From Clostridia bacterium (lineage in GTDB: Bacteria > Bacillota > Clostridia > Oscillospirales > Acutalibacteraceae): a DNA stretch of 32,310 nt. The translations under genes and the position numbers were made by a program. This document shows positions 16,668 to 24,343 of the stretch, in pieces; the first letter of the stretch is position 1, and every line of letters begins with the position of its first letter. The DNA lies in assembly GCA_900768075.1 (NCBI GenBank), contig CAAGBN010000078.1:1-32310 (forward strand), in the 5' to 3' direction. Below the pieces are notes generated by a model that did not search any database, was not told the DNA's origin, and worked only from the letters and a program-made list of their open reading frames with translations.

Positions 16668-17081
16668 TCACAGTGCCATTACAAGGGTACCTGCACAAAG
16701 AAGCAGACAGCCGATGAGTGACTTTGGTGTGAACTTATCTCCAAGGAATACAAAGGATAAAACGAGAGTTATAACAACGCTCAATTTATCAATAGGCACA
16801 ACCTTTGATACCTCGCCAATCTGTAATGCTCTGTAATAGCAGAGCCAGGATGCGCCTGTTGCGATACCTGAAAGCACGAGAAAAATCCAACTTTTTTTGC
16901 TTATTTCGGTGATACCACCCTGAGCATTTGTCAGAAAAACCATACCCCAGGACATAAGCACAACCACCATGGTTCTTATGGCTGTTGCAAGATTAGAGTT
17001 AACACCCTCTATACCGACCTTCGCAAGTATTGATGTCAATGCCGCAAAAACAGCTGATAAAAGCGCAAAGACAAACCACAT
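16668..17081 (-). CDS. EamA-type half-size transporter (DMT superfamily)
   Basis: A 137-residue membrane protein with about four to five hydrophobic helices and a single EamA unit. Full EamA transporters have two units and ten helices, so this one probably works as a dimer, as do other ~140-residue members. The WLCYYRALQIGEVSKVVPIDKL segment (given here as two motifs, WLCYYRALQIGE and VVPIDKL) and the terminal GCLLLCAGTLVM are typical. The substrate cannot be read. AAAGGGG precedes the ATG; the gene has a strong promoter and heads a two-gene unit with the dCMP deaminase. Confidence 0.85.
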   Translation of the reverse strand: MWFVFALLSAVFAALTSILAKVGIEGVNSNLATAIRTMVVVLMSWGMVFLTNAQGGITEISKKSWIFLVLSGIATGASWLCYYRALQIGEVSKVVPIDKLSVVITLVLSFVFLGDKFTPKSLIGCLLLCAGTLVMAL

Positions 17082-17121
17082 AATATAATCCCCTTTGTCG
17101 TATTTTGTCAGATTCAGGTAA

Positions 17122-17150
17122 ATTATACCATATCGGAATTCAAATGTAAA
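17122..17150 (-). promoter_or_regulatory. Promoter of the EamA/dCMP deaminase unit
   Basis: On the minus strand TTTACA (17145-17150), 17 bp, then TATAAT (17122-17127) preceded by TGG. The -35 directly abuts the stop codon of the small Spo0A-C-like gene. Confidence 0.75.
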
Positions 17151-17357
17151 TCATAACTTATCTTTAATAAGAAAAATCACTTGTTCTATAAGATTTTCTA
17201 TTGTTGGCACCTTGCCGTCAGGCGCGAATTTTTGCCATAACATTTGCACATCTTCATCCTCACTGCTCATCGCAATACTTATCGCGGTAGTTATTTCTTT
17301 TTCTACTTCTTCTTTGGCAATTCCGTGAATTTCTGCTATTTTTTCTGTAACTTTCAT
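17151..17357 (-). CDS. Small protein resembling the Spo0A C-terminal DNA-binding domain
   Basis: A 68-residue protein. MKVTEKIAEIHGIAKEEVEK resembles the family in which short proteins carry only a piece of the Spo0A C-terminal effector fold (the motif corresponding to IAxxYGTTxxRVExAIRxAI). The C-terminal half, KVPTIENLIEQVIFLIKDKL, also fits. There is no receiver domain. I chose the ATG at 17357, after AGGAG; another ATG six codons upstream lies on the ribosome site itself. The match is weak and a DNA-binding role is not shown. Its upstream DNA shares sequence with the operators of the neighbouring XRE regulator. Confidence 0.5.
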   Translation of the reverse strand: MKVTEKIAEIHGIAKEEVEKEITTAISIAMSSEDEDVQMLWQKFAPDGKVPTIENLIEQVIFLIKDKL

Positions 17358-17378
17358 TTTATACATCTCCTGCAAACT

Positions 17379-17414
17379 ATTAGTTGTTAATAATAACCTA
17401 CAGTTGTTATTATA
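17379..17414 (-). promoter_or_regulatory. Possible promoter/operator of the small Spo0A-C-like gene
   Basis: It contains TATAAT on the minus strand (17409-17414), CAGTTGTTAT (17401-17410, also present at 17891-17900) and ACTATTAGTTGTTAAT. The last is similar to the complement of the XRE repeat (ACTGTTAGTTATAG). The -35 is poor, which fits a regulated promoter. Confidence 0.35.
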
Positions 17415-17444
17415 AGTATGTTCAATGTCGAATAAAAGCGAAAT

Positions 17445-17462
17445 CCGCCGAATATACGGCGG
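17445..17462 (-). terminator. Terminator-like hairpin after the XRE regulator
   Basis: CCGCCG (17445-17450) pairs with CGGCGG (17457-17462) over a 6-nt loop, followed on the minus strand by ATTTCGCTTTTA. The T-tract is imperfect. Confidence 0.6.
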
Positions 17463-17472
17463 AAGTCAATTT

Positions 17473-17796
17473 TTATTTTGAATTTTTTATAATAGCATCT
17501 ATCACATCGTATACTGTTTCTCTTGTATCAGCTGAGACATTTGCAAGCTTTTCGTTTAACAATGAAGCTTTTACTTCATATCCTTTATCAAGCAAATCTG
17601 CAAGAATCACATCAGCAGATACACCGAGTACATTTACTATCGTTATAAATGTCTCCAAGGAGGGAAGCTTTTCACCTCTTTCAAGCATTCCGATATAGTT
17701 CACACTAAGTTCTGCTTTTTCTGCCAGATCCTCCTGACGCATATGATTTTTAATTCTGTATTCTCTTATATATTTACCTATAGACTCAAACCTCAT
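17473..17796 (-). CDS. XRE-family transcriptional regulator
   Basis: A 107-residue protein with a Cro/C1-type helix-turn-helix (about 7-62: IGKYIREYRIKNHMRQEDLA, ELSVNYIGMLERGEKLPS, then ITIVNVLGVSADVIL). A short helical C-terminal part follows (TRETVYDVIDAIIKN). This architecture is common in small gut-Clostridium repressors and carries no sensor or peptidase domain. Two copies of CTATAACTAACAGT lie over and upstream of its own promoter, pointing to autoregulation. Similar sequence upstream of the small Spo0A-C-like gene suggests that gene is a second target. Confidence 0.9.
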   Translation of the reverse strand: MRFESIGKYIREYRIKNHMRQEDLAEKAELSVNYIGMLERGEKLPSLETFITIVNVLGVSADVILADLLDKGYEVKASLLNEKLANVSADTRETVYDVIDAIIKNSK

Positions 17797-17822
17797 ATAA
17801 TCACACCCTGTCAGTTTTGTTA

Positions 17823-17900
17823 CTATAACTAACAGTATAGATTGTTACGCATACAATATAAACCAACTATCAGAATTGTCCTATAACTAACAGTTGTTAT
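17823..17900 (-). promoter_or_regulatory. Promoter of the XRE gene with two repeated dyad operators
   Basis: On the minus strand TTTATA (17857-17862), 17 bp, TATACT (17834-17839). The 14-mer CTATAACTAACAGT occurs at 17823-17836 and 17881-17894. Copy 1 is part of the dyad CTATA-N8-TATAG, which covers the -10. Copy 2 is part of ATAAC-N8-GTTAT (17883-17900), upstream of the -35 and overlapping the end of pnuC. Confidence 0.55.
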
Positions 17901-18580
17901 GAGCTCTGCCTTTTCTCCATTTTCTTCCAGCTGACAAAGCCGTATATATCATTTGCAAGGAAGGTCACAAAGCACATAATCACCGAAATATATGATATAT
18001 CCTTCATAGCCGCAAGGGTCCAGAGAATGATAAGCACTATATCGTTAGCCGCATACCAAAGAGCGTAATAGGGATTACGTCTGAAGGTAAGATAAGCCGC
18101 TCCGAAGCTTGTAGCAACTGAAAAGGTGCTAACAACAAGATTAGCTGTGTCAAAAGCCTTTAATATAAAGTAAAAGGCTACAGTTACGATAGTAGTGAGA
18201 AGTACCATAAAAATATGCTCTTTATCTTTCAGCCTGTTCACCTTAACCTCAGCCTTATTTCCCTTGAAGGGGTGTCTGAGCCACGAAACAAGTGAAAACA
18301 CAGCCATAGGAAGCGACATACAGGCATAGGTTATCATCTCACCGTAATAAGAAAAGGTATAGGAAATATAAGTATACATCAGACAGAAAATTATCATCAG
18401 CACCTGACAGACGGGATTGCCCTTGGCACAAAGTATCAGCGCAGTAACACCTATAATCGATGCTATAAAACCGACTATGCCCTCATCACCTGAAATCATA
18501 AATGACCCTGTTATCATCAGCATCGATGAAACCCAGAGTATGAGTTCAGCCTTTGTGAAATAGTTAAAGAGCTTTTTCAT
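17897..18580 (-). CDS. pnuC: PnuC-family transporter (nicotinamide riboside or related vitamin)
   Basis: A 227-residue integral membrane protein with about seven hydrophobic helices. The C-terminal FRRNPYYALWYAANDIVLIILW region, cited here as YYALWYAANDIVLIILW, has the conserved W-x3-N-D core of PnuC-type transporters, and DIYGFVSWKK is typical of the tail. PnuC carriers move unphosphorylated pyridine or other vitamin nucleosides by facilitated diffusion; family members differ in substrate (nicotinamide riboside, thiamine, riboflavin) and this one cannot be assigned. I chose the ATG at 18580, after GGAGG; the open frame upstream runs through a strong hairpin. It follows the secreted hydrolase gene by 113 bp. 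Confidence 0.85.
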   Translation of the reverse strand: MKKLFNYFTKAELILWVSSMLMITGSFMISGDEGIVGFIASIIGVTALILCAKGNPVCQVLMIIFCLMYTYISYTFSYYGEMITYACMSLPMAVFSLVSWLRHPFKGNKAEVKVNRLKDKEHIFMVLLTTIVTVAFYFILKAFDTANLVVSTFSVATSFGAAYLTFRRNPYYALWYAANDIVLIILWTLAAMKDISYISVIMCFVTFLANDIYGFVSWKKMEKRQSS

Positions 18581-18590
18581 TTTTACCTCC

Positions 18591-18663
18591 AAAAAAAGCA
18601 TCCGAATACACATCTTCAAAGACCTAACGATGTGTAAACGAATGCTTTAATCACTAATTAAAG
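18591..18663 (-). promoter_or_regulatory. Attenuator-like hairpin directly before the pnuC ribosome site
   Basis: On the minus strand a long stem (AGCAT-TCG-tt-TACACATC with GATGTGTA-tt-CGG-ATGCT, 18597-18646, 14-nt loop) is followed by seven T residues and then immediately by GGAGG. A second stem (CTTTAAT/ATTAAAG, 18645-18663) shares two bases with it. No promoter fits between the T-run and the ribosome site, so transcripts reaching pnuC must pass this terminator-like structure. It may also end the upstream operon. Confidence 0.6.
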
Positions 18664-18693
18664 ATTCACTACCCGGTGGCAGTTATTATTTAA

Positions 18694-20277
18694 TTATTTT
18701 GAAAACCAACCCTTGATCATTGCAATAAGTCTGGGGAAAATACCCTTAAGGAATGCAAAGAAGTCTTCAAGCCAACTTGTTTCTTTTTCTTCCTCTTCAG
18801 GTGTTGTGCTACCTGCCATATAATCCTTAAGAGGAACTACAGCTTCGCCGTCATAATCAGGAACTACAAGGAACTGAGGATACAGTGCGTTCTTTCTTAC
18901 ATCAAGATCTTCATATGCAATTGCATAGAGAAGTGAATAATATCCGTTTGTCTTTGTTGAGTGATCAAGATTCTTGATGAACCATGTGTTTTCAGGAAGA
19001 AGACAAGTTGAAGCGTCAACACACCAATCAGGTGACATATGATCGTGACCGCAATTGATTGCCTGTGTATAGTCAGCAGGAAGCTTTTCCTGATGCATTG
19101 AGCTTGTAGCACCAAATGAAGCTACTTCAAGACGAACAAAGCCGTCACCCATGAAGTTGCCTTCCTTACTGATGGGAATGGGATTGATACCGTACTTAGC
19201 AACAACGCTTGTCTTTACGCCCTTTGCAATAGCTGATTCTACGATTTCTTCAGTACGAACAAGAACATTGTTGTGATAGTATGTAATTCTGTCAATAAGA
19301 CCTGCATATTTGATGCGGAGTTCTGAGCCTTCCTCACCATATATGAAGTTGAGAGCATCCTCAAAATATCTTTCATCTACAAAGCTCCACATACTGGGCA
19401 TTGTACCGAAAATGTTGAGAATAACTTCTCTTACTGCTGACATAAGAACTTCATTTACAGCAGGATCAACAAGTGATTCAAGTACAAAATCAAGTGTACC
19501 TGTTTTAATGAGAGTTGAAATAAGTGCCATGATAGCATCATCTGTTATCATGCCTGAAAGGTAATTCTTAAGAGCTTTAGCATCAATGCTTACCTTACCG
19601 CTGAAAAGTTCACCTGCAATGTTTACACCGTTAACAACGGGAACTGAAATAACCATTGAGTCAACGTCATTTGCAAGATCTTCAGGATATTCGTTTGCAT
19701 AAGCAAGAGCAATGCTTGAACCATAGCTGGGAGCTATAAGTTCAACCTTATCTTTACCTGTGTACTTCTTAACACAATCAATAAATACCTTAAGTTCTGC
19801 TGCAATATCAACGGGATCGTGACGGCAGTCATATCTGAAAGTGAATTTACCCTGTGAAAGGCCTGTGTTGTAGGGATCAAGTAAAGTTTCAGATACATAA
19901 ACCTTATCTGACATTGTGTAACCATCTTCTTTAAGAGCGATGTCACCGAAGCAATCGTTTGCCCAAACTTTAACAAAGTTTGCAAGAAGATTAACATCTT
20001 CTTCTAAAACTGCTCTGGAAAGGATATCTTCATAACCCTTTAAGCTACCGAGAATCTTTTCGCCGTTGATGGGAAAGAAAAGAGGCTCTGTGCCGTTGGC
20101 AGGATCCTTGTAGTAGATCTCCTTTGACACGATACCGTCAAGGTAAACCATGGGGTATCTGTCGCCAAAAGGCCAAGAGTTTACGGGTGTGATCTCATCA
20201 ACGTCAAGCGCCATAACAGAACTTGCACAAGAGAAGATCATAAGGATAGCGAGAATAAGACTAACTAATTTTTTCAT
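18694..20277 (-). CDS. Secreted alpha/beta hydrolase with C-terminal aromatic helix
   Basis: A 527-residue protein with a Sec signal peptide (MKKLVSLILAILMIFSCASS, then VMA before LDVDE). The nucleophile elbow is A182-P-S184-Y-G186, an AxSxG form of the esterase/lipase GxSxG motif, placed after a beta-strand (VELIAPSYGSS). Candidate acid and histidine residues lie in the C-terminal part (NCGHDHMSPDW, KNLDHS). The end is acidic (EEEEKE) and then a hydrophobic-aromatic helix (WLEDFFAFLKGIFPRLIAMI, KGWFSK). Substrate unknown. I chose the ATG at 20277, after AAAGGAG. It lies 19 bp after the condensation-fold gene, so it is the third member of the GH3 operon. A lipoprotein cysteine (IFSC) is possible but non-canonical. 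Confidence 0.75.
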   Translation of the reverse strand: MKKLVSLILAILMIFSCASSVMALDVDEITPVNSWPFGDRYPMVYLDGIVSKEIYYKDPANGTEPLFFPINGEKILGSLKGYEDILSRAVLEEDVNLLANFVKVWANDCFGDIALKEDGYTMSDKVYVSETLLDPYNTGLSQGKFTFRYDCRHDPVDIAAELKVFIDCVKKYTGKDKVELIAPSYGSSIALAYANEYPEDLANDVDSMVISVPVVNGVNIAGELFSGKVSIDAKALKNYLSGMITDDAIMALISTLIKTGTLDFVLESLVDPAVNEVLMSAVREVILNIFGTMPSMWSFVDERYFEDALNFIYGEEGSELRIKYAGLIDRITYYHNNVLVRTEEIVESAIAKGVKTSVVAKYGINPIPISKEGNFMGDGFVRLEVASFGATSSMHQEKLPADYTQAINCGHDHMSPDWCVDASTCLLPENTWFIKNLDHSTKTNGYYSLLYAIAYEDLDVRKNALYPQFLVVPDYDGEAVVPLKDYMAGSTTPEEEEKETSWLEDFFAFLKGIFPRLIAMIKGWFSK

Positions 20278-20296
20278 TTTAATAGCTCCTTTTAAA

Positions 20297-21697
20297 TTAT
20301 TGAGAAATGCTGTCAAGCAATTCTTTTACAGTAAGTTTGGGATTTTCAATACCACTGAGGATAGTTTTCATCGTGTTCTTGTGTAAAGTCTCAATATGCT
20401 CAGGAGTTGAAAGCTTAGTGCGGTACATATAATAAATATCTATACCTTTATCTTTCGGGTCGGGAACTGTCATTGTGTAAATCGGTGTAAAGTATCTGCC
20501 GAGATTATAAGTTTTAAAATCAAACTTAAAGGGGAAGCTGTCATCAATAGGCAGAGGAATCCAGGAATACATCATAGCATTTGCACCCTGAATAGGTCCG
20601 TAATTGAAAAGCTTGAGTGACAGGTCTCTTGCCTTTGTATAGGGATAATTAAGGTGTCTGTATAAAGATGTTCTTATCTTTACAAGCTTACCGAGAGCTT
20701 CCTCAAATGTGATATCCTCACTGAGCTTTGATCTGAAAATCAGAGGCTCTGCAAGACAGCCTGACATATTCTTCTCTTTGAGAGTTGAACGCTTACTGCA
20801 CACAGTCATCATACTGACATCGTCAATACGGTAATTGACAGCTGAGCAGTGTGAACGAAGTCCCATTACAAACACACTCTCGGGAGAGATTCTGTTTTTA
20901 AGGCAGTAGCCGAAAATTTTAGCTGCATCCTCAGGGCTGACGTGCTTGATGATCATATCACACTTATCCTGCAAGGGATTATAAGCCATAGGAACTCTGA
21001 TATCAGGATTCTTTTTCTTTTTTCTGTATGCATCGAGATATTCGTGACCGTGAACACCTGCATAATAGGGCTCACCGTTTTCAAGGAAATACTCTTTATA
21101 AAAAGCTTCGTGCTTTTTCATTTTCTCTTCATCAGAGGTAATCTTGAGATCATACTGAACCTGCTCCTCAAAGCTGTCAAGCTTGGGAGGCATTTCCTCA
21201 CCTTTCATAAGAGCCTTGTAAACTCTGAAAAGATCAAGATAAAAGCCTACGATACCCAAAGCATCCATAGCAAGGTGGGAGAAAACCGAATAAACACCGC
21301 TGTTGCCGCCTGCTGTCTTAAAGAAATATATTCTGAAAATTTCGTCCTTGAGGAAGTAGACGGGCTTTTGTGCATCTTCGCCGAAGAATTCTTCCTGCTG
21401 CTGTACACTTTCAAATTCTTTTACAGGAACAGTATACTGACATTCATCGACAAAGTACTGTTTAACCTTACCTTTGACCTTTTTAAATCTGTTTCTCAAG
21501 CTGTCGTTACGCTGAACTTCAATATCAAAAGCCTTCTGCAATAAATCGAAATCAAGCTCATAGTCAACAGCTACTGAGGTCGGTATCTGCACCATCTGCT
21601 TGTGCAGACCGAACTTAAACATAAGGTACATGCCGTTCTGAGAGTTGGTGATATCATAAAGCTTATATTCCGGCTCTCGCTTTTTATTAACGAACAA
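20297..21697 (-). CDS. Stand-alone condensation-fold acyltransferase
   Basis: A 466-residue cytoplasmic protein with the chloramphenicol-acetyltransferase-like fold of NRPS condensation domains, PapA and alcohol acyltransferases. The catalytic signature is SH141LAMD145A, an HxxxD motif with Ser replacing the first His and Ala the usual Gly. A second family-like patch is TYNLGRYFTPIYTM with IDIYYMYR near the end. No adenylation or carrier-protein domain is attached. Such proteins join an acyl group to an amine or alcohol. It follows the GH3 gene by 13 bp and precedes the hydrolase gene by 19 bp, so it probably acts on the product of the GH3 enzyme. Substrates cannot be read. Confidence 0.75.
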   Translation of the reverse strand: MFVNKKREPEYKLYDITNSQNGMYLMFKFGLHKQMVQIPTSVAVDYELDFDLLQKAFDIEVQRNDSLRNRFKKVKGKVKQYFVDECQYTVPVKEFESVQQQEEFFGEDAQKPVYFLKDEIFRIYFFKTAGGNSGVYSVFSHLAMDALGIVGFYLDLFRVYKALMKGEEMPPKLDSFEEQVQYDLKITSDEEKMKKHEAFYKEYFLENGEPYYAGVHGHEYLDAYRKKKKNPDIRVPMAYNPLQDKCDMIIKHVSPEDAAKIFGYCLKNRISPESVFVMGLRSHCSAVNYRIDDVSMMTVCSKRSTLKEKNMSGCLAEPLIFRSKLSEDITFEEALGKLVKIRTSLYRHLNYPYTKARDLSLKLFNYGPIQGANAMMYSWIPLPIDDSFPFKFDFKTYNLGRYFTPIYTMTVPDPKDKGIDIYYMYRTKLSTPEHIETLHKNTMKTILSGIENPKLTVKELLDSISQ

Positions 21698-21710
21698 ACA
21701 ATGTCACTCC

Positions 21711-23381
21711 TTATTCATCTATATGAGAGAAGAAGAATTCTTTTCTCTCGTCTGTATTGATAACTGTTACAGGTTTAATCTGATTGAGTACCTTGCCCTG
21801 CTTTTTAAGCATTTCTCTGTAATCAGCATAGGTATCCTTCTTGAGAAGACATACCTTGGGAGCATCAATCATATTCCAACGACGGTACTTAAAGTACTTC
21901 TCGTTGCTTTCATTGAGAGCTTCATCAAGCTCTTTTTCAATCTGAGGAATCATATCCTTTGAGATTTCTCCGTCAGGCTCAGCAAGAAGCATATAGCGTA
22001 CAACAGCTGAATCTGTATCACCGTAGAAGCTGTAACCCTTAAATGAAATTCCGAGCTTCTTCTGAACCTCACCTGCTGCCCAGTCAACCATCTGAGTAGT
22101 TGTCTTTTCGTTGGCAATATTCATTGCAAGGTTGTTTCTGTAAAGGAATTCCATTTTGGGTGTATTGTTGAAGAAGCCTGTGATACGGATAACGTCTTCA
22201 ATCTTATAACGGTAAAGACCTGAGAAGTTTGTTACTACAACCTCATATTCCTTACCCTCTTCAAGCTGATCAAGAGTAAGAAGCTTTCCGCTTTCAGGAT
22301 CATCCATAGGAATAAACTCAAAGAATACTGACTTAGGCATAAGAACTGCATCGTTTACGTCGAGCTCGATGGGCATAGCCATATAGCCCTCAGCAGCAGC
22401 GTAGCCCATATTGTGAATGGGAGCATCGCCGATATATCTTCTGAGCTTTTTTACATAGAACTCAAGTGTTGAGCCAACCATACCGTATGACCACATAAAT
22501 TTGGGCCAGAGTCTCGGAGCGATAGGTGTCTCAAAGCCGTTTTCACATTCCTTACGTATTTCAGCAGCTCTCTTGGGATTGGGCTTGAACTTCTTTTCCC
22601 ACTTAGCGCGAAGCTCGGGTGTGCACTTTATTGAGGGGTCAATAGTACCCTTTTCGATATCGTTGCAAACCAGCTCCCAATTATTTTCAAAGAACTCGAA
22701 CATTGTTGTAAGAAGAGTAACAACCATTGAGCCGATATATGTAACATCTCTGTTTTCAAGTGCAAAACGAAGATGGAAGTATGTTGAATCAACAGCATCC
22801 TCATTTTCGGGATACATAAAATCGTTGGGTGTAGTCATAAAGAATTCTGAAATAGGCTTAAGGTATGTAAAGGGTACCTGACCGGCGCCGTTACACATTT
22901 TGCCGTCTTTCATCTTGTGTCCGGTGAGTACGATTGCAACAGTACCAACCTGCTTGGGGAACTTTATGCCTTTTTTACCGAACCAGAGTGATGCACATGC
23001 AGGTGTTGCAGCAAAGCCTACAGACTGCATATAGAAAAGGTCTCTGCCTGACTTGGGAAGAATCTTAGGTCTGCCTACTGAACCTGATGATGAACAGTAA
23101 CGGTGGCATTTTGATGCCATAATAAGATTTTCCTCACCGTCGATCATACGATCAACATAGTCTGCATAATCATCATAAGTTGTAAGGGGGACTATTCTCT
23201 GGAAATCTTCGATAGAGTGAATTTTATCAAAACCAATTTTCTTGCCGTATTCTGTATTCTTATTCTTTTCAATGATGCTCATAAGGAGCTTTTCCTGAGT
23301 TTCTCCGGGAATTTTTGAGAAACGGTCAATACTCTTGAATACGATTTTACCAAGTGATACGCCTAAATCGGAAAGTGCCAT
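21711..23381 (-). CDS. GH3-family acyl-adenylating enzyme (acyl acid-amido synthetase type)
   Basis: A 556-residue protein of the GH3 auxin-responsive family, members of which in plants adenylate a carboxylic acid and join it to an amino acid. The three nucleotide motifs are visible: phosphate-binding SSSGSVGRPK (about 95-104), YAAAEG (about 325) and YRYKIEDVIRITGF (about 389-402). The length and the C-terminal lid region (GYSFYGDTDS, YFKYRRWNMIDAPKV) also fit. There is no carrier domain. The ATG at 23381 follows AGAGAGG; the frame is open six codons further from a TTG. It is the first gene of a tight operon with an acyltransferase and a secreted hydrolase. The acid and amine are unknown. Confidence 0.85.
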   Translation of the reverse strand: MALSDLGVSLGKIVFKSIDRFSKIPGETQEKLLMSIIEKNKNTEYGKKIGFDKIHSIEDFQRIVPLTTYDDYADYVDRMIDGEENLIMASKCHRYCSSSGSVGRPKILPKSGRDLFYMQSVGFAATPACASLWFGKKGIKFPKQVGTVAIVLTGHKMKDGKMCNGAGQVPFTYLKPISEFFMTTPNDFMYPENEDAVDSTYFHLRFALENRDVTYIGSMVVTLLTTMFEFFENNWELVCNDIEKGTIDPSIKCTPELRAKWEKKFKPNPKRAAEIRKECENGFETPIAPRLWPKFMWSYGMVGSTLEFYVKKLRRYIGDAPIHNMGYAAAEGYMAMPIELDVNDAVLMPKSVFFEFIPMDDPESGKLLTLDQLEEGKEYEVVVTNFSGLYRYKIEDVIRITGFFNNTPKMEFLYRNNLAMNIANEKTTTQMVDWAAGEVQKKLGISFKGYSFYGDTDSAVVRYMLLAEPDGEISKDMIPQIEKELDEALNESNEKYFKYRRWNMIDAPKVCLLKKDTYADYREMLKKQGKVLNQIKPVTVINTDERKEFFFSHIDE

Positions 23382-23451
23382 TTCATTACCTCTCTTCAAT
23401 TCATTATTTCATATATACATATTATTCGTTTCACGGAATAAACCAATTTAT

Positions 23452-23480
23452 AGTATATCATCAGCCTTGCTTTCTGTCAA
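23452..23480 (-). promoter_or_regulatory. Near-consensus promoter of the GH3 operon
   Basis: On the minus strand TTGACA (23475-23480), 17 bp, TATACT (23452-23457). The predicted start is near 23445, giving a leader of about 60 nt. I see no operator dyad, so expression is probably strong and constitutive. Confidence 0.8.
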
Positions 23481-23599
23481 TCCAAAATTAAAATTTTGTT
23501 CACATTTGTCTATTATGTAATAGTTTCGCTCTTTTTTGTTTTAGAACTGTACATTATGCAGAATCGGGCGCTGTTTTCTGACAATTTTAAGCACCGAAT

Positions 23600-23638
23600 A
23601 AAAAAGGAGCGAGATTTCGCCGACGTTTCTCTCACTCC
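23600..23638 (-). terminator. Rho-independent terminator of the fumarate reductase operon
   Basis: On the minus strand GGAGTGAGA (23630-23638) pairs with TCTCGCTCC (23606-23614), one G-T pair, followed by TTTTTT. The loop contains the 12-mer TTTCGCCGACGT (plus strand), found again at 32228-32239. Confidence 0.8.
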
Positions 23639-23668
23639 GTTTTACTGCTTAATAAAATAGTTATCACT

Positions 23669-24343
23669 TTATTTTCGATTCATCTTCATAATAGATGTAA
23701 TCGTTTCAATGCCTACAGGACATACTGTCTGACAAGACAGGGCTTTGGAGCAGCCTGCACCAAAATGGGTTTTGTATTCTTTAACAGCCTGAACCGGCTT
23801 TTCAGCAGATTGAGTTGTAATCAAAAAGCTTTCGTTGGCAAAAACCGCACCGTAAAAATCTCCGCCTGCATAATAGTTGGGACAGACCTCAAGACAGAGC
23901 CCGCACTTGAGACATTTTGCAACCGAATACTGATGGTCGTGATTCTGCTTACTGCTTACAGAACGACTTTCTATGTACGCTTTTGCATTGTTCAGATTCT
24001 CATAAATGATACTGCGATCCACTATAAGGTCAGCTACTACTGGGAATTTGCTCAAGGGCTCGAGCACCAAATCATTTTTTGTTACCTCATCAACGAATGT
24101 GTTGCAGGCAAGTGCAGGAACACCGTTAATTACGATTGCACAACCGCCACAAACTGCTTGCAGACAGCTACATTCCCATCTGACTCTCGTGGTGGGATTT
24201 CCTTCGGTATCAAAAATATCGTCTGTATAGTTGATAGCATCAAGCACAGCGGAAACTGTAACGTGCAAGGGGCCATTGTATGAAAAGCTCTGCCAATATG
24301 GGGCTGAATCGGCTGTGCGTTGACGTTTGATTTTTACAATCAT
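23669..24343 (-). CDS. frdB: Fumarate reductase/succinate dehydrogenase iron-sulfur subunit
   Basis: A 224-residue protein. The N-terminal ferredoxin-like domain binds a [2Fe-2S] cluster with C58, C60, C65, C68 and C80. The C-terminal domain has CLKCGLCLEVCP (C144, C147, C150, C154) and C198, C204, C208 for the [4Fe-4S] and [3Fe-4S] clusters. It passes electrons between the flavoprotein and the quinone-binding cytochrome. It overlaps the end of frdA by 4 bp (ATGA), implying translational coupling. It is the last gene of the operon, closed by a terminator. Whether the complex works mainly as reductase or dehydrogenase cannot be told from sequence; an anaerobe suggests fumarate reduction. Confidence 0.93.
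   Translation of the reverse strand: MIVKIKRQRTADSAPYWQSFSYNGPLHVTVSAVLDAINYTDDIFDTEGNPTTRVRWECSCLQAVCGGCAIVINGVPALACNTFVDEVTKNDLVLEPLSKFPVVADLIVDRSIIYENLNNAKAYIESRSVSSKQNHDHQYSVAKCLKCGLCLEVCPNYYAGGDFYGAVFANESFLITTQSAEKPVQAVKEYKTHFGAGCSKALSCQTVCPVGIETITSIMKMNRK

Noticed and set aside
17151..17900. Prophage or integrative element around the XRE regulator
   Set aside because: No integrase, structural or replication genes, no attachment repeats; flanked by ordinary chromosomal genes.
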